13,837 nucleotides of DNA from Phycisphaerae bacterium (GCA_016935885.1 JAFGQA010000075.1:1-13837); one strand, 5' to 3'; counted from the first letter of the stretch, positions 6,364-13,837 are shown. Translations and numbers: made by a program. The notes: generated by a model not told the origin, from the letters alone.

Positions 6364-6936
6364 TCAGTTGTCCGCCCTGTCAGGCCGGCTGTTTTGCTTC
6401 AGGCTCGCCATGCTGACCTTGATGTCAAGCACTGGTGTTCCATTGAAGGCGTCGAGACCCCGAACAACGAGTGTTGTCCCCCTGACTTCCAGGAGTTCCA
6501 CCTCTGTCACGCCGATCGGCGTCAGGCGGTCCGGTGTGCGCGAGGCGAACGGCCCCACCTCCTTGCCGTCCCAGCCACGTGCAAACACGCTCCTGATCGG
6601 CCGGGCCTGGTGGAAATGCCACAAGACGAGCAAGGACGTCTCGTCCTCCAAGCCCTTCATGAATCTCGCCATGCCGGGAAACAGGTGAATCTCCGAGACG
6701 TCGCCGCCGGTGATTCCAAACCCGCCGGGCCCTCGCTGCCTGTCGTTGACGACCACGCCGATGGGCCGAATGGTGATCGGCTTCGCATCCTCGTACAAGT
6801 CCTTCAGGGGAACCGGCTTTCCGTCGATCAGCATCACCGAATCATCCTCAACATGCCGCGTGGAGTTGGCGCACCCGAATGATGCAGACAAGGCCAGCGC
6901 CGTGGCAAGCATCACGCAGCTTCTCGTTTGCCACAT
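6364..6936 (-). CDS. TrmO/TsaA-domain protein with an apparent lipoprotein signal peptide
   Basis: A 190-residue protein. Residues 56-176 match the TsaA/TrmO beta-barrel (UPF0066), known from SAM-dependent N6-methylation of t6A37 in tRNA: IRPIGVVVNDR, VSEIHLFPG, GLEDETSLLVLWHFHQA, VGPFASRTPDRLTPIG, VELLEV, LVVRGLDAFNGTPVLDIK. The hallmark RPNPIG reads RLTPIG. The first 22 residues look like a lipoprotein signal: Arg5, a hydrophobic run 8-20, and SFGC with Cys22 as the potential lipidated residue, though Ser at -3 and Phe at -2 make the lipobox imperfect. The ATG at 6936 has GAGAGG 9 nt upstream, which supports this start. An internal GTG-ATG pair at codons 34-35 with GAGGA upstream could give a cytoplasmic form. 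The minus-strand genes to its right also encode exported proteins. The domain is secure; its location and activity are not. Confidence 0.82.
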   Translation of the reverse strand: MWQTRSCVMLATALALSASFGCANSTRHVEDDSVMLIDGKPVPLKDLYEDAKPITIRPIGVVVNDRQRGPGGFGITGGDVSEIHLFPGMARFMKGLEDETSLLVLWHFHQARPIRSVFARGWDGKEVGPFASRTPDRLTPIGVTEVELLEVRGTTLVVRGLDAFNGTPVLDIKVSMASLKQNSRPDRADN

Positions 6937-6962
6937 CTGATCGATCCTCTCTGTACCAGGGC

Positions 6963-6981
6963 GCTCGTGTCACGAACGAGC
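6963..6981 (-). other. Small hairpin in the leader of the TrmO-domain gene
   Basis: GCTCGT (6963-6968) pairs with ACGAGC (6976-6981) across a 7-nt loop, 27 bp upstream of the start codon on the transcribed strand. No function can be assigned; it may be chance. Confidence 0.25.
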
Positions 6982-7020
6982 CGAGTTGTACGCTTGAAGC
7001 CCATCGCAGACGTCCCGGTC

Positions 7021-7060
7021 GGCTTCCTGGCTTGCCGCTTGGCGGATCACCGGCGGCTGG
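7021..7060 (-). repeat. Truncated relative of the 106-bp repeat
   Basis: The first 26 bases (7021-7046) match 3321-3346 of repeat copy 2 with three differences, sharing GGCTTGCCG and TTGGCGGA. The following CGGCGGCTGG resembles the next part of copy 2 more loosely. The CAGGAAT termini are absent, so this would be an internal remnant lying between the 637-residue protein gene and the TrmO-domain gene. Confidence 0.45.
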
Positions 7061-7088
7061 GCCGTGCCGCAGGCTCCGCGGTAGGCTC

Positions 7089-9002
7089 TCAGTCCTCCCT
7101 GGACAGGACGAACGGAAGCGTGGTGTCGGCCTGTGCCGGGTTACTGGCCAACTGTCTTACAAACGCGAGTCCATCTGCGCCGTAGTGCGACACAAGATCA
7201 GCAGGGTCGATGGGTCCAAAATGAACCACGTACATCTTGGAGCTGTGCGGCACGAAGCTGCTGCGCCACGACCTGACTCTCCGCTGGGTCCTGCTGACTC
7301 TCTCCTGGAAGACGCCCATCCGGTCGTCGTAGCTCACGCCGGATTGATACCAATAGCGAAGTGCCGATTCGAGCGTCCAGGGGCTTTGCTCCGAGAGGGC
7401 CATGGCGCTGGGGAGGTACGTGAACCAGCCCTGGCCGTCGCTCACGTGTTGGTGGAGCAGTGCGTTGCAGGCTCCCAGAGACTCCTCGCTCCGGGTGCCG
7501 CGGTCGGGGGCAACGATGATCTTCCCTTTGTCCTCGGCTGCGAACCCGACCCGTTGTAACGCCTGTCGCACAGCGTCCGCGGCGTTGTCTGCCCGTCCGA
7601 GGCGTTCGACCACGAATTTTGCGTCCTTTCCCGTCAGGATCAGGTTTTCCGCGCCGATGGCGATCCCGTAGTAGCCGGCATCCTCGGCTCCGACGAGATC
7701 CGATGGGCTGACCTCGAGCAGTTCAAGATAAAGCTCCAACCTGTCCGGACGCCCTTGGTACCCAAACCATCCCTTCACTGTGTCGATGGACGCGGTTGGG
7801 GTCTGCGCCGTGTCAAAGCCGGCGTCCGCGGCCTTGGCGAGTTGCATCTGCCTGAAAGCCTCATCGAGATTACCGGCGTCGAGAAAGGCCCGCTCGTGCC
7901 TGCTCCTCGCCTCCCGTGCCCTGGAGCGGAAATCATGGCTTAGCGGCAGTAGGTGTTCGCCCTCGAAGGATCGAGTGGCAAGTCGGTTCAGCCAGTTTCC
8001 AACGTGCGGCCAGGCAGCGTTGTCGACCCCGCGTACATAGCCTAGTTGTTGCCGCGCCTGCTGGATGGCTTCCTCAGTCGGGGCAGGCATGGTAGCGGCC
8101 TGGAGCATTCGGGCAAGCGAGGCCCACCTCCACAGGTTTCGGCCTTCCAGGTTCTCCGCGACTTCAGCCCAGTAGCTGGGCTCGTCATCATCGAGGGCGC
8201 CGCGGTCGCGACCGTCTACGCCCATCGCACGTCCAAGCAAGGCGATGGCAATCCGGAACGTGACCTCCACACCGGCGATGGTGTCGCCCGACTCCTGATA
8301 GGCTTGGTGGGCTTGGCGGAGTCGCTGCTCGGTCTCGGTCAGCTCCCAGATTCCTGGGAGGCGCCCGGCATCGCCTCCGGCAAGCTCCGTCAAGGCGACC
8401 CGGGGCTGATCCCAATCGGCGGCGGGCTCAAGCTGGCTCAGTCCGAGCGCCGCTTCGGGCACGCCACGGGAGAACAAAACGAACGCCTCATCGGGCGTGA
8501 GACCCTCGAATTCGCTCGGGTCTTCATTCAGGCGGGCACGCAGATCTTCCGGCTTCAGCAGGTCAACCAGTGGCGGAGGTCTGAAGCCGGCGCGGATCTC
8601 GTCGCGCTTGCTGTCCCATTGGCCGACGGTTGACGGTGGAATCTGACCGATCGTGCCATCGTCCGCGAGGCCCCTCCAGAAGACGATTCGCTCCTCGGTG
8701 AGTTCTATCAACCGTTCGGCTTGTTGCTCCTGGCTTGGATCCGTGAACTGCTGAAGCCTCGTGGTCAGCCACTGGATCTGGTCGCTCGGCTTGGGGAGGA
8801 GACGACTCAACTGGACCAACGCTTCGGGCGTCAGGGCGGCCTCGTTGAGGCTGTTTACGTAGTTGTCCAACGCCTTGACGCATTCCGGCTGTTCGTAGCC
8901 GTCGTAACCACCCGTTGCGGCGGGAGGGGGCGTAGCCTGTCCCAGCGCGCTCGTCGAGACAACCAGCACAATCAGGCCCGATGCCAGGTGCTTCATGGAC
9001 AT
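7089..9002 (-). CDS. Secreted protein of unknown family, 637 residues
   Basis: I do not recognise this family. Residues 1-21 form a clear Sec signal peptide (Lys4, hydrophobic 6-19, likely cleavage after ALG), followed by a short Pro/Ala linker. The mature protein is acidic and rich in Ala, Leu, Glu, Arg and Trp. Much of the first ~400 residues reads as amphipathic helix with repeated leucines and EE/RR patches, as in helical-repeat proteins, though no regular period was found. The last ~230 residues are more mixed and contain GYYGIAIGAENLILTGKDAK, GKIIVAPDRGTRSEESLGA and RTQRRVRSWRSSFVPHSSKM. Only two cysteines were seen (PECVKAL, GACNALL). There is no membrane anchor after the signal, so a periplasmic or secreted location is inferred. 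The start ATG is at 9002, with a second ATG at 8996; neither has a clear ribosome site. The small lipoprotein gene ends 30 bp upstream on the same strand, so the two are probably co-transcribed. Confidence 0.8.
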   Translation of the reverse strand: MSMKHLASGLIVLVVSTSALGQATPPPAATGGYDGYEQPECVKALDNYVNSLNEAALTPEALVQLSRLLPKPSDQIQWLTTRLQQFTDPSQEQQAERLIELTEERIVFWRGLADDGTIGQIPPSTVGQWDSKRDEIRAGFRPPPLVDLLKPEDLRARLNEDPSEFEGLTPDEAFVLFSRGVPEAALGLSQLEPAADWDQPRVALTELAGGDAGRLPGIWELTETEQRLRQAHQAYQESGDTIAGVEVTFRIAIALLGRAMGVDGRDRGALDDDEPSYWAEVAENLEGRNLWRWASLARMLQAATMPAPTEEAIQQARQQLGYVRGVDNAAWPHVGNWLNRLATRSFEGEHLLPLSHDFRSRAREARSRHERAFLDAGNLDEAFRQMQLAKAADAGFDTAQTPTASIDTVKGWFGYQGRPDRLELYLELLEVSPSDLVGAEDAGYYGIAIGAENLILTGKDAKFVVERLGRADNAADAVRQALQRVGFAAEDKGKIIVAPDRGTRSEESLGACNALLHQHVSDGQGWFTYLPSAMALSEQSPWTLESALRYWYQSGVSYDDRMGVFQERVSRTQRRVRSWRSSFVPHSSKMYVVHFGPIDPADLVSHYGADGLAFVRQLASNPAQADTTLPFVLSRED

Positions 9003-9032
9003 GTCACTACGCCAGCGAGCCCGGGCGCTTGC

Positions 9033-9320
9033 TCAAGGACCGACCCGAGGCTGATCCACGACGCGCGATCCTTCGCGGCGCGTGGGAACCGCGGGCCGAT
9101 CCGCGGTCGAATCGTGCCGGTTTTCTCTCATCGCCGCCCTGGCTCGTTCGGTGTCGGTATTCAGCATGGCATCGGCGTGGCGGTCTTTGCCGCTGTCCGA
9201 GGCCGTTGCCTTCACGGCGGAGGTCTGGTCTTCAGACTGACACCCTGCCGTGCCCCAGAGCGCCGCGGACACACAGGCAACGACGAGGGACCGAATAACG
9301 ATTTGGCCGGACCGGAACAT
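9033..9320 (-). CDS. Small lipoprotein of unknown function, 95 residues
   Basis: The N-terminus is a lipoprotein signal peptide: basic residues Arg3 and Arg10, a hydrophobic run 12-22, and lipobox TAGC with Cys27 as the lipidation site. The remaining 68 residues are hydrophilic, charged and probably disordered (many Asp, Arg, Ala, Ser and Thr), with no recognisable domain. The ATG at 9320 is chosen because GGGAGG lies 6 nt upstream and the signal peptide begins there; an in-frame ATG at 9359 would add 13 residues that break the signal. It is the first gene of a likely two-gene unit with the 637-residue secreted protein. The coding potential of the tail is modest, but start, signal and lipobox agree. 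Confidence 0.68.
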   Translation of the reverse strand: MFRSGQIVIRSLVVACVSAALWGTAGCQSEDQTSAVKATASDSGKDRHADAMLNTDTERARAAMRENRHDSTADRPAVPTRREGSRVVDQPRVGP

Positions 9321-9388
9321 AGGAGGCCTCCCGCGATTCACGAGTGCCACAGAGCACATTCTGCTACTTCTAACCGTGCACTTAGTTC

Positions 9389-9410
9389 AGTATAGCATCA
9401 CATGTCTGGT
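9389..9410 (-). promoter_or_regulatory. Possible extended -10 promoter for the lipoprotein/secreted-protein pair
   Basis: On the minus strand TGCTATACT carries an extended -10 (TG, one base, TATACT at 9389-9394). No good -35 box sits 17 bp upstream, which is tolerable for an extended -10. The leader to the ATG at 9320 would be about 65 nt. The surrounding DNA is locally AT-richer than the genes. Confidence 0.4.
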
Positions 9411-9461
9411 CCAGGTAGGTTGGCCGCGGCACAGCATCTGACCTCGGCACAGAACAGCGAC

Positions 9462-9506
9462 AGGCCCCCGCCCGCGGCGGCCGCTGGCCGGCACAGGTGG
9501 GGGCCT
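9462..9506 (-). terminator. Stem-loop downstream of the giant surface protein gene
   Basis: AGGCCCCC (9462-9469) pairs perfectly with GGGGGCCT (9499-9506). The 29-nt interior is itself very GC-rich and self-complementary. It begins about 70 nt past the stop codon at 9578. No T-run follows on either side, so it could be a terminator of the non-canonical kind or only a stable 3' structure. Confidence 0.35.
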
Positions 9507-9577
9507 ATCTGCGTCTCAGGTCCAATCTGCCGACGGCTCCACGCCAGCCGACGCCGTGTATGGCTTCGGCCGCCGGG

Positions 9578-12500
9578 CTAGCGCCTCGCGCGGCGGATGC
9601 GGCGGGTTCTGGCTCCGTACCCGATCAGGCTGACAAGCCCGACGAAGAAGCCGGGCACGATCCCCGCTCCACACACGCCGACGCCACAGGTGGCCGGCTG
9701 TTGGGCAAAGAAATCGAAGGCATTGGGTACGCCGTCGTTGTCCAGATCGCCATCGCAGGCATCGCCGAGGCCGTCGCCGTCGAAGTCCGCCTGGTCGGCG
9801 TTCGCGCTCCGCGGACAGTTGTCGATCGGCATCTGGGCGAGGCTGCTGTTCGGGACCGGGTCGGCGATATCAAGGATGCCATCGCCACCCGCGACGACCC
9901 GATAGCTGCCGAATCGATACACGCCGTTCTTGGCGATGGGGTCCAGCTCGCCCTGCCCCAAGCCGCCGACGTCGAACCCGTCGTCGATCGTGCCATCGTT
10001 GCTGAAGTCGATGCCGAAGACCCGCTCGATGTTCGCCTCGTTGAATTTGGTGAAGTCCGGAATCCCGTCGCCGTTCGAATCGGGGGCCTCCAAGAAGCCG
10101 TCCCCGTCCTGGTCGAAGTTCAGCAAGCGTGCCTGGAACTCACTCACCGTGGTTGGGATCACGGTTTCTCCGAGCTGTCTCAGTTGGTTCTGCAACTCGG
10201 CGAGATCCTGGTCGTCGAATACGCCGTCGTCGTTCGTGTCGAATCCAAAGCGGGCTGGGTTGATCTGCGGCGCCGAATCATCCGTGTCCGGACTCCCATC
10301 GCCGTCCGTGTCCGCGCGGGTCGGATCGGTGCGAACGCCGGGAGCAGGCTTGGAGATGGTCCGGCCGGCGCGGTTGTTGATGCCGCTCAGGCCGATGCCG
10401 GAGATGGCACCATTCGCGCCGGCGGCGCGGGCGAAGGTGTTCACCTCGTTCCAATCCGAGATGCCGTCGCCATCGGTGTCGGTGACGAGCGGGTCCGTGG
10501 TGACACGCACGACCTCGACGTTGTCCGGGTCGAACAGCCCCGAAGTCGCCGTGGTCCGGTATCTTGTGATCAGGAAGCCGTCCAACTCCTCCTTGTCGCT
10601 CAAGCCATCGCCGTCGGAATCCCATAGGCGCGGATCCGTGGGATGACTGGCATTGTTGGCCTCATTGCCGTCTGAAAGGCCGTCTCCATCGGTATCGGCC
10701 TTCGTCGGGTCCGTCCCGGTCGACCTCTCCTGGAGGTCGCTGAGTCCGTCGTTGTCCGTGTCCGGATCGTTGTCACTCGTGAAGGCGACGGTTGCGGCGG
10801 CCGGGCCGTCCACGGTGACGATCTGGTCCACCGGCACGGGGAAGCCAGTGCCTGGGATGGGGTCACCGCTGGGATCGTAGATCCCCTCCTCTCTCAGTGT
10901 GAGGCCGTCGCCATCGACGTCGGAATCGGCACCGCTGTTCTGGACGGTCACGACGTTGTTCAGGTTGTTGTCCGCCACATCGACACCCTCCTGGACGGCG
11001 CCACCATCGTCGACCCTCGCCTTGATAAAGATGACGCCGTCTTCGAAGGCGCCCTCGAGAATCACCAGACCCGATACGTCGAGCTGGTGGAGGCCGACCT
11101 CCTTGTCAGCAGGATCGGTGATGCTGATCGTTGTCAGGCGCACGTCTGCCGTGTCGTCGATTGCGTTGTCCTGGCTTCTTGACGCCCAGATGCCGATCGT
11201 GAAGTCCTCCTGCGGCGGGTTGCTGTCCACCCTGTACTGAAGGGTAAGGCCGAACTGGCGTCCGATGGCCGCCCCGTCGAAGTTGGTGATGGAAGCCATC
11301 GCCAGGTCGACCACGTATCTGGCCGTATTCCTGCCGGTGTTCAGATGGCGATTGACGTCTCCGTCGCCCGCCGACTCGGCCACGGCGCCAACTGGGTCTA
11401 TCTCGGCCAGTATCGCGATTGGGGCTCCCGCCGTTATGATCTCGCCGCTGTTGAGCAGGGCGGCGGCCAAGTTCTGCGAGTTGCCCGTGGCCTGTTGGCC
11501 CGGCGTGACGGTGCCGACAAAGTCCGGCGGCTGGCCCGCTCCGCCAGTGAGGGCGACATCGATGACGCCGTCCGGCGGTTCGGTCGTATCCAGCCCGAGA
11601 CGAATCACGAAACCAGGCACGTTCGCCGGACTGTTCACCCGGTAGGAGACGTCGGCGAGGAACGATCCGACGGTCAGCGTGACGCCGGTGACCTCGAGGT
11701 CCACTTGGAGGGGCTCGGAGACGCGCCTGTTGTTGCTGGTCTCGTTTGTCTCGATCACGACGCCAGGCGCTGGAAGGTCGATCTCGGCGACGACTCTGTC
11801 GCCGTTCGCGACGGTCGCGGCATCCAGGTCTGCCCGCACGTCCGTCGTCACCACGTGGGGGCCCGGCGTAAGGTCTGGCGCCACGAAGGCGGCACCGAGG
11901 TTGCTGTCGATCAAGCCGTCACCGTCTGTATCCAGACCCAACAGAATGTCGAACGGATCCACGGGCAGCGGACCGTTCACGGTGTACGCCACGAGGACGT
12001 TGGTAGCGAGGTCCGTCACCTCCACGGCGACCGAATCGACCGACAGGTCCACGGTGGCGGAGTTGGATGCGGCGACCAGGTTGTTGCCGGTCTCGTCCAA
12101 TTCTGCCACCACGTTGGCACGATCGATGAAGGCGAAGATGAACTGATCCGAGGCTGGTGGGTTGGACGAGAAGTCGTGGGTGAGGACGCGTGATCCAGGG
12201 GCGACCGCGCCGGCGACATCCGCGCCGACCTGCGCGTCAACACCGTCATCGAAGGCGTGATTGCCGTTGGTGTCCAGGAAGAACTCGATGTTGTACGCCG
12301 CGACGGCCACCGGGCTGTCAACGGTATAGCCGAGGGACGCGGTTTGGGTGTTGGAGTCGTAGGACAGTGACGTGGCAATCAGGTCGGTTGTGGCCGAGTT
12401 CTGCCTGGATTGTTCGTTGTTGGTCTCGTCGTCCTCGGCCAGCGCCCCGGCGCGATCGATGACCGCGAAGATGAACTGGTCGGACGCCGGCGGCGTGGCC

Positions 12501-13837
12501 GAGTAGTCGTGTGCGAGATTGTAATCGCCTGGGGCGAGCTGACCGGCGACGGCCGCGCCGACCTGGGCATCGATTCCGTCATCGAAGGCGTCGTTGCCGT
12601 TGGTGTCGAGGAAGAATTCAATGTGGTAGGCTCCGACATTGACCGGGCTGTCGACCGTATAGCCGAGCGTGGCGATCTCGGTGACCGAGTCGTAGGCCAG
12701 CGACGTGGCGATCAGATCGGTGATGGCGGTGTTCCGTCTCGCCCGGCTGTTGTTGGTTTCGTCGTCCTCGACCACGGCGTTGGCCCGGTCGATGACGGCA
12801 AAGATCCACTGATCGGACGCCGGCGGATTGGCCGAAAAGCTGTGGTCCAGGTTGTAGACGCCGGGGGCGACCTGGCCGGCGACGGCCGCGCCGACCTGGG
12901 CGTCACCGCCGTCGAAGGTCCCGTTGAGATTGGTGTCGAGGAAGAACTCGATGTGGTACGGGCCAACGGCGACCGGGCTGTCCACCTCGTAGCCCAGTGT
13001 GGCCGTCTCGGTGACCGAATCGTAGGTCAACGAGGCGGCGATCAAATCGGTGATGGCGGAGTTCTGTCTGGCTGCACGATTGTTGATGGTGTCATCATCC
13101 TCGGGCACGGTGTTGGTGCGGTCGATGACCGCAAAGATCCACTGATCGGTCGCGGGTGGATTGGCCGAGAAGCCGTGATCGAGGTTGTACGTACCGGGGG
13201 CGACTTGGCCGGCGACTGCCACGCCGACCAGGGCGTCGCCGCCGTCGAAGGTCCCGCTCAGGTTGGTGTCGAGGAAAAACTCGATGCTGTACGGGCCGAC
13301 GGCGACGGGACTGTTGACCGTGTAGCCCAGCTCGGCGGTCTCCGTGACGGAATCGTACGCCAGTGAAGTCGCAATCAGGTCGGTGATGGCGGTGTTCTGT
13401 CTGGCTGCACGATTGTTGATGGTGTCATCATCCTCGGGCACGGTGTTGGCGCGGTCGATGACCGCGAAGACCCACTGATCGGACGCCGGCGGATTGGCTG
13501 AGAAGCTGTGGTCGAGGTTGTACGTGCCTGGGGCCACCTGGCCGGCGACAGCCGCGCCGACCTGCGCGTCGCCGGCGTTGTAGGCCCCGAACGGGGCGCT
13601 CGTGTCAAGAAAGAACTCGATACTGTACGCGACGACGGCGACTGGGCTGTCCACCTCGTATCCCAGTGTGGCGGTCTCCGTGACGGAGTCGTACGCGAGC
13701 GAGACGGCGATCAGGTCCGTCACGGCGGTGTTGGTGGCCATCGCCTCGTTGTTGGTCTCGAGGGACTCGGTGATCGCCCCGGTGCTGTCAACGAGCGCGA
13801 AGACGGCCTGACCGGTGGCGGGCGGGTTGCCGCTGTA
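9578..13837 (-). CDS. Giant surface protein with CARDB-like and thrombospondin type-3-like repeats, 5' partial
   Basis: The frame stays open to the window edge, so the 1419 residues seen are a C-terminal portion; the Met codon at 13741 is internal to a repeat and is not the start. Order from the N-terminal side: part of one repeat, five near-identical 110-112-residue CARDB-like beta-sandwich repeats (12065-13732), then three diverged ones (about 10940-12064). Each close repeat has NxAxTDLIA, LGYxVDSPV, IEFFLDT and FAVIDRA, plus an Asp/Asn-rich tail. Next come calcium-binding type-3-like repeats (about 9680-10936) such as DTDNDGLSDLQE, DTDGDGLSDGNE and DSDGDGLSDKEE, EF-hand-like loops (DTNDDGVFDDQD), and a canonical DNCP...DGDGLGDACDGDLDNDG block. 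The C-terminus is a Cys/Gly motif CGVGVCGAG, a hydrophobic helix and a basic tail (RTRRIRRARR), a plausible membrane or sorting anchor. The likely role is adhesion or surface-layer structure with calcium-dependent rigidity. No catalytic domain is visible in this part. Confidence 0.88.
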   Translation of the reverse strand, partial: YSGNPPATGQAVFALVDSTGAITESLETNNEAMATNTAVTDLIAVSLAYDSVTETATLGYEVDSPVAVVAYSIEFFLDTSAPFGAYNAGDAQVGAAVAGQVAPGTYNLDHSFSANPPASDQWVFAVIDRANTVPEDDDTINNRAARQNTAITDLIATSLAYDSVTETAELGYTVNSPVAVGPYSIEFFLDTNLSGTFDGGDALVGVAVAGQVAPGTYNLDHGFSANPPATDQWIFAVIDRTNTVPEDDDTINNRAARQNSAITDLIAASLTYDSVTETATLGYEVDSPVAVGPYHIEFFLDTNLNGTFDGGDAQVGAAVAGQVAPGVYNLDHSFSANPPASDQWIFAVIDRANAVVEDDETNNSRARRNTAITDLIATSLAYDSVTEIATLGYTVDSPVNVGAYHIEFFLDTNGNDAFDDGIDAQVGAAVAGQLAPGDYNLAHDYSATPPASDQFIFAVIDRAGALAEDDETNNEQSRQNSATTDLIATSLSYDSNTQTASLGYTVDSPVAVAAYNIEFFLDTNGNHAFDDGVDAQVGADVAGAVAPGSRVLTHDFSSNPPASDQFIFAFIDRANVVAELDETGNNLVAASNSATVDLSVDSVAVEVTDLATNVLVAYTVNGPLPVDPFDILLGLDTDGDGLIDSNLGAAFVAPDLTPGPHVVTTDVRADLDAATVANGDRVVAEIDLPAPGVVIETNETSNNRRVSEPLQVDLEVTGVTLTVGSFLADVSYRVNSPANVPGFVIRLGLDTTEPPDGVIDVALTGGAGQPPDFVGTVTPGQQATGNSQNLAAALLNSGEIITAGAPIAILAEIDPVGAVAESAGDGDVNRHLNTGRNTARYVVDLAMASITNFDGAAIGRQFGLTLQYRVDSNPPQEDFTIGIWASRSQDNAIDDTADVRLTTISITDPADKEVGLHQLDVSGLVILEGAFEDGVIFIKARVDDGGAVQEGVDVADNNLNNVVTVQNSGADSDVDGDGLTLREEGIYDPSGDPIPGTGFPVPVDQIVTVDGPAAATVAFTSDNDPDTDNDGLSDLQERSTGTDPTKADTDGDGLSDGNEANNASHPTDPRLWDSDGDGLSDKEELDGFLITRYRTTATSGLFDPDNVEVVRVTTDPLVTDTDGDGISDWNEVNTFARAAGANGAISGIGLSGINNRAGRTISKPAPGVRTDPTRADTDGDGSPDTDDSAPQINPARFGFDTNDDGVFDDQDLAELQNQLRQLGETVIPTTVSEFQARLLNFDQDGDGFLEAPDSNGDGIPDFTKFNEANIERVFGIDFSNDGTIDDGFDVGGLGQGELDPIAKNGVYRFGSYRVVAGGDGILDIADPVPNSSLAQMPIDNCPRSANADQADFDGDGLGDACDGDLDNDGVPNAFDFFAQQPATCGVGVCGAGIVPGFFVGLVSLIGYGARTRRIRRARR
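12065..13837 (-). repeat. Tandem ~333-bp coding repeats within the giant surface protein gene
   Basis: Five full units on the minus strand: 13732-13397, 13396-13064, 13063-12734, 12733-12401 and 12400-12065 (112, 111, 110, 111 and 112 codons). A partial unit runs from 13733 to the edge. The two right-hand units are the closest pair: 13061-13116 and 13394-13449 are identical over 56 bp, and both carry the tail DDDTINN where later units have DDETNN. Divergence grows towards the C-terminus. This fits recent tandem duplication or gene conversion at the N-terminal side. Confidence 0.9.

Noticed and set aside
8046..8633. Plus-strand 195-codon frame
   Set aside because: Antisense to the 637-residue secreted protein, which has a clean signal peptide and consistent coding character.
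9497..13366. Long plus-strand frames (9497-10627, 11345-12193, 12410-13366)
   Set aside because: Antisense shadows of the giant surface protein gene; their apparent repeats mirror the CARDB-like and Asp-rich repeats on the coding strand.
13733..13741. Met codon at 13741 as start of the giant protein
   Set aside because: The 32 codons upstream to the edge continue the same repeat (NPPATGQAVFALVDS, ETNNEA), so the gene extends beyond the window.

Overview
The window is high-GC, gene-dense bacterial DNA. It most likely comes from a member of the Planctomycetota, perhaps the Phycisphaerae side. This is inferred from four things: the family flavour of the AI-2E permease C-terminus, the apgM-family protein, a giant calcium-repeat surface protein, and many short GC-rich intergenic hairpin repeats. 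There is no rRNA, tRNA, CRISPR array, prophage or transposase gene.

Layout, left to right. (1) 1-4369, all minus strand: a long-chain polyprenyl diphosphate synthase (3398-4369), an apgM-family phosphoglycerate-mutase-like protein (1822-3018) and pyruvate kinase (99-1547). Two inverted copies of one ~106-bp hairpin-rich repeat sit just downstream of the first two genes. A further 98-bp inverted-repeat element starts immediately after the pyruvate kinase stop. (2) 4370-4992: a 623-bp gene-free gap holding seven 15-bp tandem repeats, framed by three hairpins built from the same GAGAA/TTCTC core. (3) 4993-6270, plus strand: an AI-2E family membrane permease. (4) 6364-9320, minus strand: three genes whose products all look exported. 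They are a small lipoprotein, a 637-residue secreted protein of unknown family, and a TrmO/TsaA-domain protein with a lipoprotein-type signal peptide. (5) 9578 to the right edge, minus strand: the C-terminal 1419 residues of a giant surface protein. It has near-identical ~111-residue CARDB-like repeats, thrombospondin type-3-like calcium repeats and a C-terminal membrane anchor. Its N-terminus lies outside the window.

How the genes fit together. Pyruvate kinase and the phosphoglycerate-mutase homologue would both belong to lower glycolysis (3-phosphoglycerate to pyruvate), and the prenyl synthase to quinone or lipid-carrier side-chain synthesis. However, the mutase homologue has lost all three aspartate metal ligands while keeping the nucleophilic serine and three histidines, so ordinary activity is doubtful. 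The right half looks like an envelope and cell-surface region.

Most worth following up: the metal-ligand-stripped apgM homologue, the apparently exported TrmO domain, the 15-bp array with its matched hairpins, the mirrored 106-bp repeats, and a two-copy hairpin family with covarying stem positions. Motif comparisons rest on remembered family consensus sequences; no database search was run.
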